64,000 bases of DNA from Amaurobius ferox (Eukaryota > Arthropoda > Arachnida > Araneae > Amaurobiidae). The DNA lies in the NCBI GenBank assembly GCA_951213105.1, contig OX578147.1, positions 122,961,142 through 123,025,141 on the forward strand, in the 5' to 3' direction. Positions 22,691 to 34,775 of the stretch are shown here, piece by piece. Both the position numbers and the translations under genes were made by a program. The notes beneath the pieces are model-generated. The model was not told where the DNA came from and did not search any database. It was given only the letters and a program-made list of their open reading frames with translations. The stretch's first letter is position 1. Each line of letters opens with the position of its first letter.

Positions 22691-24428
22691 TGGGTCTAAA
22701 AAAACACAAATACGTCAGACAATTATTATATAATTTAAGTACAGTGTCAACTGTTATAGTGAAAAAGAACCTTTCTTTATAACGTACTACCTGCATAGTT
22801 CTGGCGTACAAACTATACCCATGGTGTAATCAGACTCTGCATGTAGCTGCTCATGTATAAAGAAACTTCGCCTACACTCGTATTAAACAAATTGTAATGA
22901 CTATTTTTCGAATATATCTTAAATGTTATTTTTCACTTGACTTTCACATTTCATAGTGTTTGATTCTACTTGTATCACTAGTCATTACCAACATGAAATA
23001 AAAAGTGTATTTCTTCAAATATCCTACCTGATTATTTTTTTAAAATATTTTGTAAAAATTCTTAAGTTCCTCTTTTCAAATTGTCAACATTTTAGTAACG
23101 TTCATAGGTGCATTTGAGTTGCCTATGTTAACATAAATTATTTTGATACCATTAAAAACCATATCGTAGTTTAAATTATCAATTCCTCTATATACTACAT
23201 ATCACCGCCTTTGTTATTGAAATTATTGATTTTAATAGAAATGTTAGTATGAGAAATTAGAATAATTAGAGTTCTAATTATGAGGATTAATAAAAACTGT
23301 ATCAAGTTCTAGTGTTTCACACAATGTTCCTGCGCACAATATTTTATATTGGTAGGAACATTATTAAGAACATTAGAGGTAGGAACACAATGATTAGCCA
23401 CGCTGTAGTCTCCACTAATCGTGCCCACACAGCACACACATATACACACACAACAAAGACAATCAAGCATGTTTCAAAAGAGTATTTGAAATCCATTCAA
23501 AAGGCCTTAAACTATGCATATCTGTCAAAATCTTGTTCGGAATTTTTTTTAAAAAATCAGTGCTTTATACTACAATAGCATAAAGTAAAAATTCTTAAGA
23601 TTCAAATTCTTTCAACTCTGAAAAGCTTTTTTACCCAAACTTTTCTGTATTGTATCTCAACAGAAATTTAAAAAACTTTTATGTAATGAACTCCACTTTA
23701 TAAAAATGAAAATTTTAATTAGTGCACTTGCTAATATATTTTTATTGAACATAAGCCAAAACCAATAACAGATTATAAATCTATGTGAAACTCTTAGATT
23801 TCGTATGTTATGTTGTTCATGATTCAAAATATGTGCAAATTCCTATAGTATTCCAAATGTCATTTTTTCCAACAAAGCATTTCGTTAAAACTTTTTATTT
23901 AATTCCCCTAAAAAGAAGTATAAGAATTTCTATTCTCGCTATGCAAAATTATCTATAAGAAATAGATTTACAAGATAATTTGATTGATATATACCAAAAT
24001 ATAAATGCTGAATTGGTACTGAAAGTTGAAACCGTATGAAAAGGGTACTGGTTTAAGAATAGGCTAATCGCAATATATGCATTTGACAAACATTTGCCAA
24101 AATAAAACAGGTGTCTTAAGAAATTGAGAATTTTAATAACTCCCCTAATCTTATATTCTAAGGCCTTAGCAGATACAATCTAGTCAAAAATGCAATACTA
24201 TTCATTTATAGAATTTATTTTCATATACATTTCCTTACTATTTACATCGGATAAATAAAATAAAAATCGTCTGTTATATAAATACATTTAATTTAATTGC
24301 TTTGCTAAGCAGCAAGATATAATTTTCTTAAAATAAATTTTCGTAAAAAATGTCGTCTGCATAATACTATTTCTATGGAAGGTTTAAATTTTGCGTTTTT
24401 TATTAATATTTCAACAACCTCTGGTCCT
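22691..24428. other. AT-rich DNA, nothing recognised
   Basis: No gene, RNA or placed repeat was seen. The plus frame at 23312-23578 contains an ACAC-rich stretch and is not convincing. Confidence 0.5.
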
Positions 24429-24515
24429 TCCCGACCGTCCAAACAGTTACCTTACACCTTTCTGGTAGGTCGGACGGTCTGGGTTTCAACAACAACAACA
24501 ACAACCTCTGGTCCT
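24412..24515 (+). mobile_element. Extremely 5'-truncated SINE (tail only) with target duplication
   Basis: Only the last 70 bp of the main SINE family are present (24429-24498): GACCGTCCAAACAGTTACC ... GGTAGGTCGGACGGTCTGGG plus a CAA-repeat tail. The flanking 17-bp direct repeat CAACAACCTCTGGTCCT (24412-24428 and 24499-24515) is perfect. This shows real retroposition of a 5'-truncated copy and fixes the 3' end of the family as the CAA repeat. Confidence 0.9.
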
Positions 24516-25266
24516 AGAAACTTAAAAATTGCACGGGGTTATCCACAGTGTAGTAGAGAATAAATAACCATACCAAATTTGAAAAAAAATCCTCCAAAAG
24601 TATGGAGGTTTTTAAGTTCGTAATAATATCAAGATAATAAAGTGGAGTTTTAGTTCAAAAATATTTCTCTAATATGAATAACCGAAAATATCTCAATTCT
24701 ATAGGATTATAAAATTGTTTTTGTTCTGAAAAATTTATAAACTTTATGTTTTAAAGAACTAGAAAAATTTTCTATACCCTAGCATTGGAAACATTACTTA
24801 CTATTTAAAATAATAAGTAATAGACTCAATACATTGATAGTGAATAGTTATACTTGTACCGAATGCATTAAATTAATCGTTTTAAACCGTTGATAACTCT
24901 GTAAAGTATGTGGATATTGATCATGGAGAATTGTTCGTCCATGGCAGCTTTCCTATAACGTTCCTGATTCCACAAAATTGGAATAGAATTGAATTACGCC
25001 TTTCTATGCATTAGAGTAAAGCCCTTAAACTTCGCAATTTTCCAGTTAAATATCCTTTATTTATCGATATCCAAAGAATGCATGGTTAAATGATATTTAT
25101 CTATATGTATAAAATTGAAATTATGTTTTAAATTTACCTGTTTGTCTGCTCCACAGTTTTTGCCATTTTTTTTTCTCAATTTGGATATATTTATTCCCCA
25201 CTTCACTGCGGGTAACCTCGTCCATAGTTTAAATTTCTGGGCTCGGGCGCTGTTGAGATATTAATA
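24516..25266. other. AT-rich DNA, nothing recognised
   Basis: No gene or RNA was seen. A TATCTATATGTATAAAATTG word near 25100 vaguely resembles arthropod Helitron-like 5' ends but is unsupported by a 3' end. Confidence 0.4.
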
Positions 25267-25393
25267 CAGTGGTCTCTCGTTAAGATGGACAATCGTCGGC
25301 CATCATTTACATAATTACGTATTATTATTACGTATTGTACGTAATAACGAGAAATCCATCTTAAACGGGTGTCGTCTTAACGAGAGTCCACTG
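25267..25393. mobile_element. pogo/Tigger-like MITE with TA target duplication
   Basis: A 127-bp element with inverted ends CAGTGGTCTCTCGTTAAGAT and, inverted, CAGTGGACTCTCGTTAAGAC. TA dinucleotides sit immediately outside both ends. The CAGTGG...CTCGTTAAGA form and TA target resemble pogo/Tigger TIRs of the Tc1/mariner superfamily. The interior is AT-rich with ATTACGTATTATTATTACG and has no coding potential. Confidence 0.8.
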
Positions 25394-26315
25394 TATGTAA
25401 ATACGCTTCCATAGAAGTAGCCTTTTGCGCATTTTTTTTTCAGAAACTGTATTTGAAGGAAATTATATCACGTTGCTTAACAACGGAATTAAATTGGATG
25501 AAAATCAACAAAAAATCGCCTTTGGCTCTATCCCTCGCTTCAGTCACGTTTACTGTTCATGTGTCAGTCGACTACCTTTCTCTCACGAGTAAAAATTACG
25601 CTTCTTGCGTGTTCTGACGAAGAAGGCTGTTTTCCCTTCGAAACCGGTCGATACTATTATTTCGTGTTGACTGTTGCTTTTAATGAAGTTATTTTAGTGT
25701 ATTCATATTTTTTGTAAATATGTTTACAAATCGTTGCAGGATGTTTTATTCTTTATATTTGCTTATACAAATAGTTTATTATAGCGAAACTAAGGATTCT
25801 TATACTTTTTTTTTAGGGAGGGGGGAGTTAAATTAGATATTTGAACTTTTGAAGAATAATGTAATATAGAGAGACTACTAGAATTTGTACATATTTTAAA
25901 TCACGAGCAACACCAGTTATATCATCTAGTTGTTAGTATTTATACATAAATCAAAGTATAAAAATGTATGAATAATAAGAACTCAAGATTCACTGTGGAA
26001 TACATATTTGTTTTTATTTACACTTGTGTTGCTGATTACATTCATATACAATTGCCTGAGTTTATATCTTTTATGCTAATGATTTTTCCTGGAATTAAAT
26101 TTTTGATGTTTTCTCTCTTCTGATATTTTGTCTAATAAATGTACATACATCGTCACAGGGATTAAAACTTTACGTCAATAATGTAGTTCTTTTTTTTTCA
26201 AATTATTTAAAGTAATGAAATTTATGGGGGGGGTTTTATTGATGTCATTTCTGTATGTTTTTACTCCTGATATTTTGTTAAAAAGTGTATATGTTGCAAT
26301 AACTGATAAATATTC
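25394..26315. other. AT-rich DNA, nothing recognised
   Basis: No gene or placed repeat was seen. Confidence 0.5.
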
Positions 26316-26528
26316 CTGCGTACCAATGTTTCTTTCAGGACTTTTTGGTCAGGAGGGCGAATGAAATTTTAGGGGACAAGTTATCTATTTGTGGTATATA
26401 AATATATCAAAATGCTGTGTCACATAAATAGAAACTAGGTTAACATAAAATGTCTCTGTGGGGGCGAATACTCGTCTGCAGCCTCCCCCCCCCCTGGAGG
26501 CATGCCTGAAAGAAACACTGCTGCGTAC
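26316..26528. mobile_element. hAT MITE with perfect 8-bp target duplication
   Basis: The element spans 26324-26520. Its ends are CAATGTTTCTTTCAGG and, inverted, CAGTGTTTCTTTCAGG. It is flanked by a perfect 8-bp duplication, CTGCGTAC, at 26316-26323 and 26521-26528. TIRs of the CAGNG form and 8-bp duplications are diagnostic of hAT elements. It shares the TAACATAAAATGT/ACATTTTATGTTA block and a C/G-rich tract with the larger copy at 46010-47296. Confidence 0.9.
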
Positions 26529-26599
26529 AACATGCAGTTTTGATTTACTATGGGTACTAGACAATATTGAGTCTCGAATACGACGTTAAAGTTTTTTCT

Positions 26600-26790
26600 A
26601 CATTCCTTCGTATTTATTATGTTGATCTTACGAAGCCCAATCAATCAATCGGAAAAGCATTAAGCCTAAAAACCAAAGAACCTGGCGTGTTGCACCAAGA
26701 ACTCCCGTTGCTAATCGATTATATTCTATAGCTTCTCTTCATGTTTCATAAAACCAAAAACAATGAAATATATAACCAGATGAATATTTC
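26600..26790 (+). repeat. Dispersed monomer of the 285-bp repeat (a)
   Basis: Contains CAATCAATCAATCGGAAAAG then CATTAAGCCTAAAAACCAAA and GTTGCACCAAGAACTCCCGTTG. It matches the tandem units at 27950-28830 and the single copies at 31865 and 35575. Confidence 0.7.
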
Positions 26791-27949
26791 ATAGATTGTT
26801 TTTTTTTTTCAGAAAAATTTCGCACTGCAAAAGCGGCACTATTAATAACGTATAAATTGCGGGGGAAGAGGGGGGGGGGGTTAAAGCTGGAAAAGTTTGA
26901 AATTTTCAAAGTTCAAAATATAGCCATTTTGGGAATTTTATAAAATAGTCTAAACTTTGCATCTTAGAGGGGGAGGATGGGCCATCTTCTTTAGGTATGG
27001 CCATAAAATCTAAGCTCTAATACAAAATTGTTTAACTAACGTCACTCAAACAAAGATAATGCTTAGTATTTAAATTAATTTACAAAAATTTTCTAAAATA
27101 TAGTTTTAAAATATGGTAATAAAATAGTATAATAATTAAATATAGTAACAAAATGTGATTCATAATTACTACTGAAAAAATTTACTACAGTAAAAATATT
27201 TTGATCGTTTGTATTTTATAGAAGTTCAACAGCACTGTATAAAGCGTAAAACATTAGAATGAGAAAAATGATTAATATATACTTACGTCACTATTTTAGA
27301 TAAATCATTTATTTATACACGCAAAACGCATTGTACACTTTACTAAATAAAATATCTTAACAGACAAGAAAAGTTTTTCAATCAGAACTCTACAATTTTA
27401 ATAAAACATTTAGAAGCATTATAATAAACACATTTAATCATTATGAAAACAATGTATCCGTTAAATCCCAATAGCATCACTGACATTTTTTTTAATAAAA
27501 GCCCTATGTTCACACTGCACAAATTCCAGTTTCGTACTTCATAAATTGCGCTTTATTGAGCGCTAAAAAAACCCTGATCAATATATCGGCAAAAATATTG
27601 GATTCTATAGAATCTAATATATTTGCTGACATTACATATAATGAATAACTATTTAACAATTAATCTTGAAAAAGAAGATTTAGCAATTAATGGAGTAGGT
27701 TATTCCATCCTGATGAGCTCATACATACTAAACAGGCCCATATATGCTGCTATCTGCAATGCTCCTTACTTTACCAACATACTTGTAAAGCCGTTACTTT
27801 GGCGAGTATATCGGTAAAAGTATTTAAAAATATATGCACAAATGTTCAAATACAGATAATGCATATATGCACAAAAGCATCAAAGTTTTATAACCAATTT
27901 TCTCCACTCCAAAGAAATTTATCTTATGTTAATGTTTTGTTCAAAGCTT
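26791..27949. other. AT-rich DNA, nothing recognised
   Basis: A G-run lies at 26861-26880. The plus frame at 27623-27817 is not recognised and not convincing. Confidence 0.45.
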
Positions 27950-28830
27950 TTCGATATACTAGTATACAAAGAAATTGACTCGATTAAAGATGCAAGGATT
28001 GAGAGTTTATCAATACAGCAACCTAGAAACTAAATATGGTATTAAACCTAGAAACTAAATAATATTTCGCGTTACAACAAAAATGCACATCACTTATCGA
28101 CCATACTCTGTATGGTCTTGCGCAAAACAGAAACAAAAATATCGAAAAAATATATAACCAAAGTGTAAGGTTGCATCAATAGAGGACAAATACTTCTCCT
28201 GGGATCTCATACGATACTTTTGCTATTGTATTGCTAATATTTTGTACAAAACTCATCTGATATACAAAAAAAGTCACTAAATTGAAGATGTAAGGTTTGC
28301 GCTAAGTCTATCTAACAGTAACACATTAAGTCTAGAAACTAAAGAACATTTTGCGTTGCTACAAAAATGCCCATCACTTATTGATCATACTCTGTATTAC
28401 TCTTTTTCCATTTTGCGCAAAACCCAAACAAAAATACAGAGATAATATATAACCAAAGTAAGGTCACATCAATACTTATCCTTGGATCTCAATCTCATGT
28501 GACATATTTTATTTGCTAATCTGTTGTGAAAAACTGATCTGGTATACAAAGAAATCCACTAGATAAAAGATAGTATAAAGATTGCGTTCAGTCAATCCAA
28601 CAATAACCCATTAAGCCTTATAAACTGAAAAGCGTTTTGCGCTCCAACAAAAATGACCCTCACTTATCGATTATAATCTGTGTTATTCTTTCTCCATTTT
28701 GCATAAAACCCAAACCAGAAAAATCGAGAGAATATATAACTAAAGTAGTTACATCAATGGAGGTCACTTATCTCTGGATATTATATGATGAATGAATATT
28801 TCACTCGCTGATTTAGCGACAAAAGATCGT
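27950..28830 (+). repeat. 285-bp tandem repeat, three units
   Basis: Three head-to-tail units are aligned on the word CACTTATCGA/CACTTATTGA at 28091, 28375 and 28661, giving periods of 284 and 286 bp. Each unit carries an AGAAACTAAAxAACATTTTGCG block, a CATACTCTGTATTxCTCTTT block, a GCGCAAAACCCAAACA block and ATATATAACCAAAGTAAGGT. Units differ by roughly 20% by eye, so the array is old. There is no open frame. Confidence 0.8.
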
Positions 28831-29201
28831 ATTTGTTTGCAGCAGGAAAAAAATCGTAGTGAATCACAGTATTTATGCCTTTGGAAATAACATCATGAAA
28901 AATACATCCTGGTTATTTTTAGAAGACAGGAAGAATAAGAAAATATGATCGTGCAACACTTTCTCTTTCTGCTATAAAGGCTTAAAGTAATCACTTTTCA
29001 CAAATAATTCAATGCAAATCTTGGCTCGAGAGAAGGAGTTTTTGTTTTTCTACAATAAATCATTCATAAATTGTAAATTCAATTCTTGTCTCTTGAATGT
29101 GAGTTTATACAAATAAGAAGTTTTGAATAAGATATTTCTCGCTAGTCACTAGGGTCAATCTAGTCAATGCTTTTTCCTATTGCCCATTTAAGGTATTAAA
29201 C

Positions 29202-29596
29202 GATTTTAACAGGGTCTGACTTAGCCTAACTGGGGCCCAGAGCAGGCATTCCTCCGGGGTCCCCCTCCAGCTCTTGATATATTGGACATAAACGGAAATA
29301 TATTTTCAACAAAGTAATTGTATTGTAGCGAAAAGGTATACAAAATTAAGTCCCTGCATATTTTTATGGAATTTAAATTACTGTCTTTCTCATCATATCC
29401 AAGAGAGTCAAGGCCTATAATCCATATATATTTTCAAAATAAATATGTTTTTTCACTGGGAGAGAAAATTCCGATGATATAAATATTTTCTCAGGAAACA
29501 GTCGTTAATTTTTCGATGTTGCGTTTAATGTGAGGGCACATGTGATGTGGGGACTTAAGGCAGCTGCCCCTGTATTTGTCAGGGCCTGGTTTTTAA
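29202..29596. mobile_element. hAT-like MITE with near-perfect 8-bp target duplication
   Basis: The element spans 29210-29588. Its ends are CAGGGTCTGACTTAG and, inverted, CAGGCCCTGACAAAT. The flanks are GATTTTAA and GTTTTTAA (7 of 8 match). Next to the ends are GGGGCCCAGAGCAGG at the left and GGCAGCTGCCCCTG at the right. No coding content. Confidence 0.7.
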
Positions 29597-29809
29597 CACC
29601 TTTTGGCTTTATAATGAAAAAATGAAAAAGATAGTTCGGAGTGTTCGAAGACAGTTCATATATCTCCTAAACTATAGGACCATAATGCGCAGACTTCGTG
29701 GATTCGAACCCCCAATAATTTTTTGTGGGTTCCTCGAATCCTCAATAATTTTGCTCGTATTTAGTGGAGAAAATGTGCGCATATATACATAAATTTTTGC
29801 CTTTCGTTT

Positions 29810-29925
29810 TGCGTCATCAATCTTTGCTTCATCATTTGCTTCATCCCATTCTTTGTTTCATCATATTCTTTGCTTCATCATTTATTTTTGCTTCATCTTG
29901 CTTCTTCATTTTTTTCGTTATTCAT
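29810..29925. repeat. TTCATCAT/CTTTGCTTCATC low-complexity tract
   Basis: Irregular tandem words of TTTGCTTCATCA. The plus-strand frame through it (29764-29952) is a by-product. Confidence 0.7.
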
Positions 29926-30525
29926 TCTCCGTTTACTCTAAAGTGTATGTAGAAATTTACCCCTCAGAAATTTACCCCTCATGCATTATGTTCTGGATAC
30001 AAGATCTTAACTCGGAAATGATTTAAAAGAGAAATTTGGTGACATTTTTGACATTGGTAAAAATACCTAAAAAATACATTTTACACTTTTTTGTTACTTT
30101 TATAAAAGATAATTGAGTTAGAAATTCACACAGTATCTGTATAATGTATATCATAATGCTGCGCCTATAAAGGCAAAATAAACGAAATAAATAATTATCT
30201 AGAGAAAAAAAAAATATTTTTCTGCACTTAACTATAATTTGCTTCAATTTAGCATTTCAGACTATTTATTGTACCAGATAATCTGACTGAATAAAATTTA
30301 AATTAAACTTAAATCCTTTGAAAAATGCATGGCTCATTCAATTTCAAATTTTCGAAACTCCAATAATTTTTCAAGTCGGCGCCTATGTACGCGACTGCAG
30401 GGGGTATGTACTGTGGAAAATATGAATGCAACTAGCTGCCCTATAAGAAAAAGAAATCAGGCTACCCAGTGTACAGGCGAGGAGAATCGTAAACCCCACT
30501 GAGGAAAATCTGTTGTAATTCGTCA
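29926..30525. other. AT-rich DNA, nothing recognised
   Basis: No gene or placed repeat was seen. Confidence 0.4.
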
Positions 30526-30762
30526 CAGGGTCCATATAGCCGTGTTCATGCGGAATACGATCACGTTAAACATGTGGGTCCGTAAGTCCTTCCGAGAGGT
30601 TGGTGGTAGGGGAAGGAGGGTACGGTCCCTGTGGATGCCTCCCCCACTGGGTTCCGGTCTAAATTGGGTGGCACTTCCAGGCCGTCCAAACAGTTACCTT
30701 ACACCTTTCTGGTAGGTCGGACGGTCTGGGTCTCAACAACAACAACAACAGGGTCCATATAG
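30526..30762 (+). mobile_element. 5'-truncated SINE (main family) with target duplication
   Basis: The body spans 30540-30748 and is flanked by a perfect 14-bp repeat CAGGGTCCATATAG (30526-30539 and 30749-30762). It begins CCGTGTTCATGCGGAATACG, so the tRNA-like head is missing. It keeps the ACATGTGGGTCCGTAAGTCC block, the GGATGCCTCCCCCACTGGGT block, the GGCCGTCC...GGTAGGTCGGACGGTCTGGG tail hairpin and a CAA-repeat tail. Confidence 0.92.
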
Positions 30763-31864
30763 GGCAACGAAACTTAGCACTGTAAAACTCTCATCCAATC
30801 ATAAACCCTCTTTACAAGATCCGGGCTACGCCTATGGTACAATGGAAGCATAAAGTTTTCGTGTTACATAAAGAATATAACTAGAATATCTTCTTTGGTC
30901 AATATTTGCAACACTCAAATTTGATTGGATGGGAATATTTTGGCGCTCTCTCTCGTTCTTTGCACACCAGGCCGACTTAGACAGAGACCTAAAATTTAAA
31001 GTTGGCTCTGAACATATACGGACATGTATACATACACAGAGCTTTCCACCTATACCCTAGAATCAAACACGGCACCTATGGATATGGGGTTCAGAAAATA
31101 AAGCATTTGGCCACTGGTAAACTTCAACAGTCGTAGAAAATCCCCTATGGTTAGATTTGTATTTGCAACTTTTTGAAATCTTTTATTGAGAGTTTTCTTG
31201 TCTCAGAAAACATTATGTTTCCGAAAAGAAGTCAGCGCATTTTTCGGAACTTTTCTTTATCAGAATACAAATAGCCTGGAAATATTTTACAGTGTAGGTA
31301 GCTACTCTGGTCTACTTTAAACATCTCAGCTTTATCAAAAAGAGACAAGACTGTCGCCAAAAGTCACCAGATAGTTTCTTGGAAAAATCCACCCTACATA
31401 TTTCATGACGAGAACTTGGCTTCATAAACTTGAAATTTTGATCACATTTCACAAAATGGTAATATTAAAGCGAAATTCTGGTCACCAGGCACTATTGACT
31501 GTTCTAATCTTAAATTTATAATTTCCACCATTTTCCAAATAATGAATTGAATACGAAACATTGGTACGGGTTGTAGTACTGAACAGAGCACCAGGCGCAG
31601 AGCTCCTTTAATCTCCAATATCAATTACTGGTACCAATCTTCATTCTTTGACATGACTTCTACGGCCCATATGTGGAGTTTATGGAGTTTCTAGAGTCGA
31701 AACGTTGGTAACCGCAGGTCAGCAAAATCACAATATAAAACAATGACTATACCTAGTAACATTACACATCCCTTAATTAGATGACTAAGCAGCTATAATA
31801 CTATATATTGTTGTTAACGCATTAATTTGATTTTATACCAAATAATACTCTTTACTGAGTTCCT
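30763..31864. other. AT-rich DNA, nothing recognised
   Basis: No supported feature. The minus frame at 31442-31624 is not recognised. Confidence 0.45.
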
Positions 31865-32035
31865 GCAGATTTATTCCATTGATCCTAATGTAATTCGCCA
31901 GATGGTAGATGTAAGGATTATGTTCAATCAATCAATCGGAAATGCATTATAAGCCTAAAAGACAAAGAACTTTTTGTATTAGACCAGAAAACCCCTTTGT
32001 ATATCGATCATGCCGTAGGATTCTATCTTTATTAT
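31865..32035 (+). repeat. Dispersed monomer of the 285-bp repeat (b)
   Basis: Contains GATGGTAGATGTAAGGATTA, then CAATCAATCAATCGGAAATG, and later GTATATCGATCATGCCGTAG. It matches part of the 285-bp unit as a single copy. Confidence 0.7.
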
Positions 32036-32609
32036 GAATGAAACAACGAGAAAAGATGAGATGTAAATTTAAACTCACTTGAAGAACATTTAAATATTAA
32101 ACATCTAGCATTCTTTCAGACTAATGAAATTCACCGATAAATGTAATATCGTTTAATGGAATAACTGCGGTTTTCTAAACTGGAGCCGTAAGCATTGGCA
32201 ATAAGGTTACCCGGTTCAGGGAATAAAACTTTTAAACTAATGGGTGTTGGTGGTATTTTCTAGCTTTAAGTAAAACGTTTAGTAACTTGAAATTAAAAAA
32301 AAAAATTACTCTTAATAATTTTCTGTTATATACCATTAAATGATGTTAATGATTTTTCGCAAGTTTTGGATGTTGTGTATTTCATACAATGTCATGAAAA
32401 TAGATATGAGACATAGATCGATAGTATTCAAACAAAACAATTTTCTGTTAAATATTACTAGTAATTTGCAATTAATACATTTTGTACACATATAATTTTC
32501 GCTGTAATTGTTGGTCTTTATTTCTGACTGTGATTTTTTGCTGTAATAATTTGGGTATTTATTAATATCTACGAATATAATCATGTTAAGTTCTTCGTTT
32601 GATTTTTTT

Positions 32610-33555
32610 ACTTTCCTTATATACATAATGTATAAGGAAAGTATTGCGACGGGGTCAAAAATTCGAATTCGAGTTTTCGACGGGAGAGCACGTTTCAAGC
32701 ATCCCTGATCACGAATCAAACATTTTTGAAGTGATGTCCGTGTGTGTGTGTTAAAGTATGTGTGTGTGTGTGTGTATGTGTGTGTCAGTGAGTCTGTGGA
32801 GACGATAACTGACGAATGAACGGACCGATTTGAACGAAATTTGGTACAAAACTCACCATCCGTAAACACTGGAAGCCTATTGTTTTTATACGCAATAGAA
32901 TGTTCAGAACCCCCCTAAATTTTCGAGGGAAATTTTGAAAAAATCGTCAAAAAATCAAAACCACCAATAAAGTTGCGCAAATAGATATTTCTTATGTAAT
33001 TTTTTATTGGAAAACGATGAACAAACTTTAGAACGCTAGCATGAACCGTTCTCGAGATATTGCACATTTTTCAAAAAAGTTATCAAAAAGTCATATAAAA
33101 TAAAAAAAAATATTTCCTATTGAGAAACATGTTCACTTTTCATATGTAATACCATGCGATAAATTGGGTGACATCATTTTCGTGGAACTAGCTCGTTCCA
33201 TTCACGAAAAAAGATACTTTGAATAATACTTTTGTATTTAAATGCCAATAGTCATTTATTTGCTGTAAGAATAACTTATTTCTCCGTCCATAACGCTTGG
33301 CGATATTTTGGCGACGAATTTGGCGGAATGTCGCCAACTTGGCGACATTTTTACTTGTTGCCAAATTAACAAAAATCTCGCCAAATGGATAAAAATGACG
33401 CCAAATCAATGAAAGTGACGATTTATTGAAGGAAATTCAATATCTTGGAAATAATATAAGTATCTACTATAAGAATAACATTTTTTTAACTGTAAAAGTA
33501 GTAAATTCATTGCATTATATAAGGAAAGTCATGTGTTGCCCACATCAGATTTTTT
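32610..33555 (+). mobile_element. Family P element, copy C (near full length)
   Basis: The block order matches copies A and B: 5' palindrome ACTTTCCTTATATACATAAT, GACGGGGTCAAAAATTCGAA, TG microsatellite at 32743-32787, AACCGTTCTCGAGATATTGC, CGCCAACTTGGCGACATTTT near 33332, and 3' end TGTTGCCCACATCAGATTTT. The 177-codon minus frame crossing its left end (32336-32869) is a chance frame made partly of the CA repeat (HTYTHTHT). Confidence 0.88.
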
Positions 33556-33704
33556 ATGCTAGTTGATACGTTTGTCTGGTTCCGTATGCCAGTTGTGGAG
33601 CCTTTATATATCTTTGTACTTGCTTTATATTTTGCGGAAAAAGGCGTTGCATTATTTATTTATGTATAGCTCTTTATGTCACTGTCAGTATAAATTAGTT
33701 CTAA

Positions 33705-34095
33705 TATATAACCTGTTTTGGGCATTGTATAACAAGTATAACCTGTTCTGGGCATTATATAACAAGTATAGCCTATTCTGCGCAGCAGGTTGTTTAACCT
33801 ATTCTGTGCAGCAGGCTGTTTAACCTATTCTGTGTAGCAGGCTGCTTAACCTATTCTATGCAGCAGGTTGTTTAACCTGATCTGCGCAGCAGGTTGTTTA
33901 ACCTGATCTACGCAGCAGTTTGTTCAACCTGATCTACGCAGCAGTTTGTTTAACCTGATCTGTGCAGCAGGTTGTTTAATCTGTTCTGTGCAGCAGGTTG
34001 TTTAATCTGTTCTGTGCAGCAGGTTGTTTACAACCTGTTCTGTGCAACAAGTTGCTTATAACCTGTTCTGTGCAAGAAGTTGTTTATAACCTCTT
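33705..34095. repeat. 26-bp minisatellite (CTGTGCAGCAGGTTGTTTAAC)
   Basis: About 14 units of ATTCTGTGCAGCAGGCTGTTT plus AACCT, with drift from TATAACAAGTATAACC at the left to CAACCTGTTCTGTGCAAC at the right. Period is 26 bp for most units. It is GC-richer than its surroundings. Confidence 0.88.
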
Positions 34096-34500
34096 CAGTG
34101 AATTTTACACTCAATAAATAAGAAATTTTGCTCCCGTGATTTCCCTCACATTTTAACGTCTATATAAACTGCAGTTTGGTTTTCCAATTGGCATTTTGAA
34201 CAAATAAGACGCAACGGAGAACGGAAATGGATTCGAAATGGCAAGTTACAAAGAATTTAGTAGATCTCGATAATCTAAGCTTTATTTAAAGCATCATTAA
34301 ACGTATTATACAGAAACAAGATACATTTAATAAATTTGTATTTATTAAACAAAGTTGCAAAACAACCATCAGCTACAATAAAACAGTAATTTCAACAGCA
34401 GTTCAATGAATTCACTAACAACAAGCAAATCGTATTCTCGAAACATTGATGTATTCATAATTCAGAGCATTTCCTTATCACACCACATATCTCTGGAATA
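34096..34500. other. AT-rich DNA, nothing recognised
   Basis: No gene or placed repeat was seen. Confidence 0.4.
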
Positions 34501-34512
34501 CTGAACATTTTT

Positions 34513-34775
34513 CTATAACTTTCCGTAAAAGATCCAGAAAATTTTAGATATTTGTCGAAATAATTGACTACCAATCTTCTTTATAAAACTTTCCAAGAAT
34601 TGACACGTTGGCGGAATTTCTGATAGTGCACCGATAAAGATAATAGAATCCGGACATTGCCGTAATGAGAAAGGGTTGCCATAAATGCTGCTTTCCGGAT
34701 AAGAGAATTTAAGACAGAGATATAGATATGGAGCAATTGCAACGTTTTGCAATCTCGGCAGAATAATATAAAATC
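34513..34775 (-). other. Unrecognised minus-strand open frame
   Basis: An open frame of about 85 codons has mixed, protein-like composition (for example FSYPESSIYGNPFSLRQCPD and EIPPTCQFLESFIKKIG). It has no ATG at the beginning, since the frame opens at a stop upstream of a Leu codon. No domain is recognised and no strong splice site is present. It could be a decayed exon or chance. Confidence 0.15.

Noticed and set aside
32336..32869. 177-codon minus-strand open frame, the longest in the window
   Set aside because: It crosses the left end of a Family P copy and owes much of its length to the TG/CA microsatellite (HTYTHTHT). The same partial peptide recurs wherever the repeat recurs.
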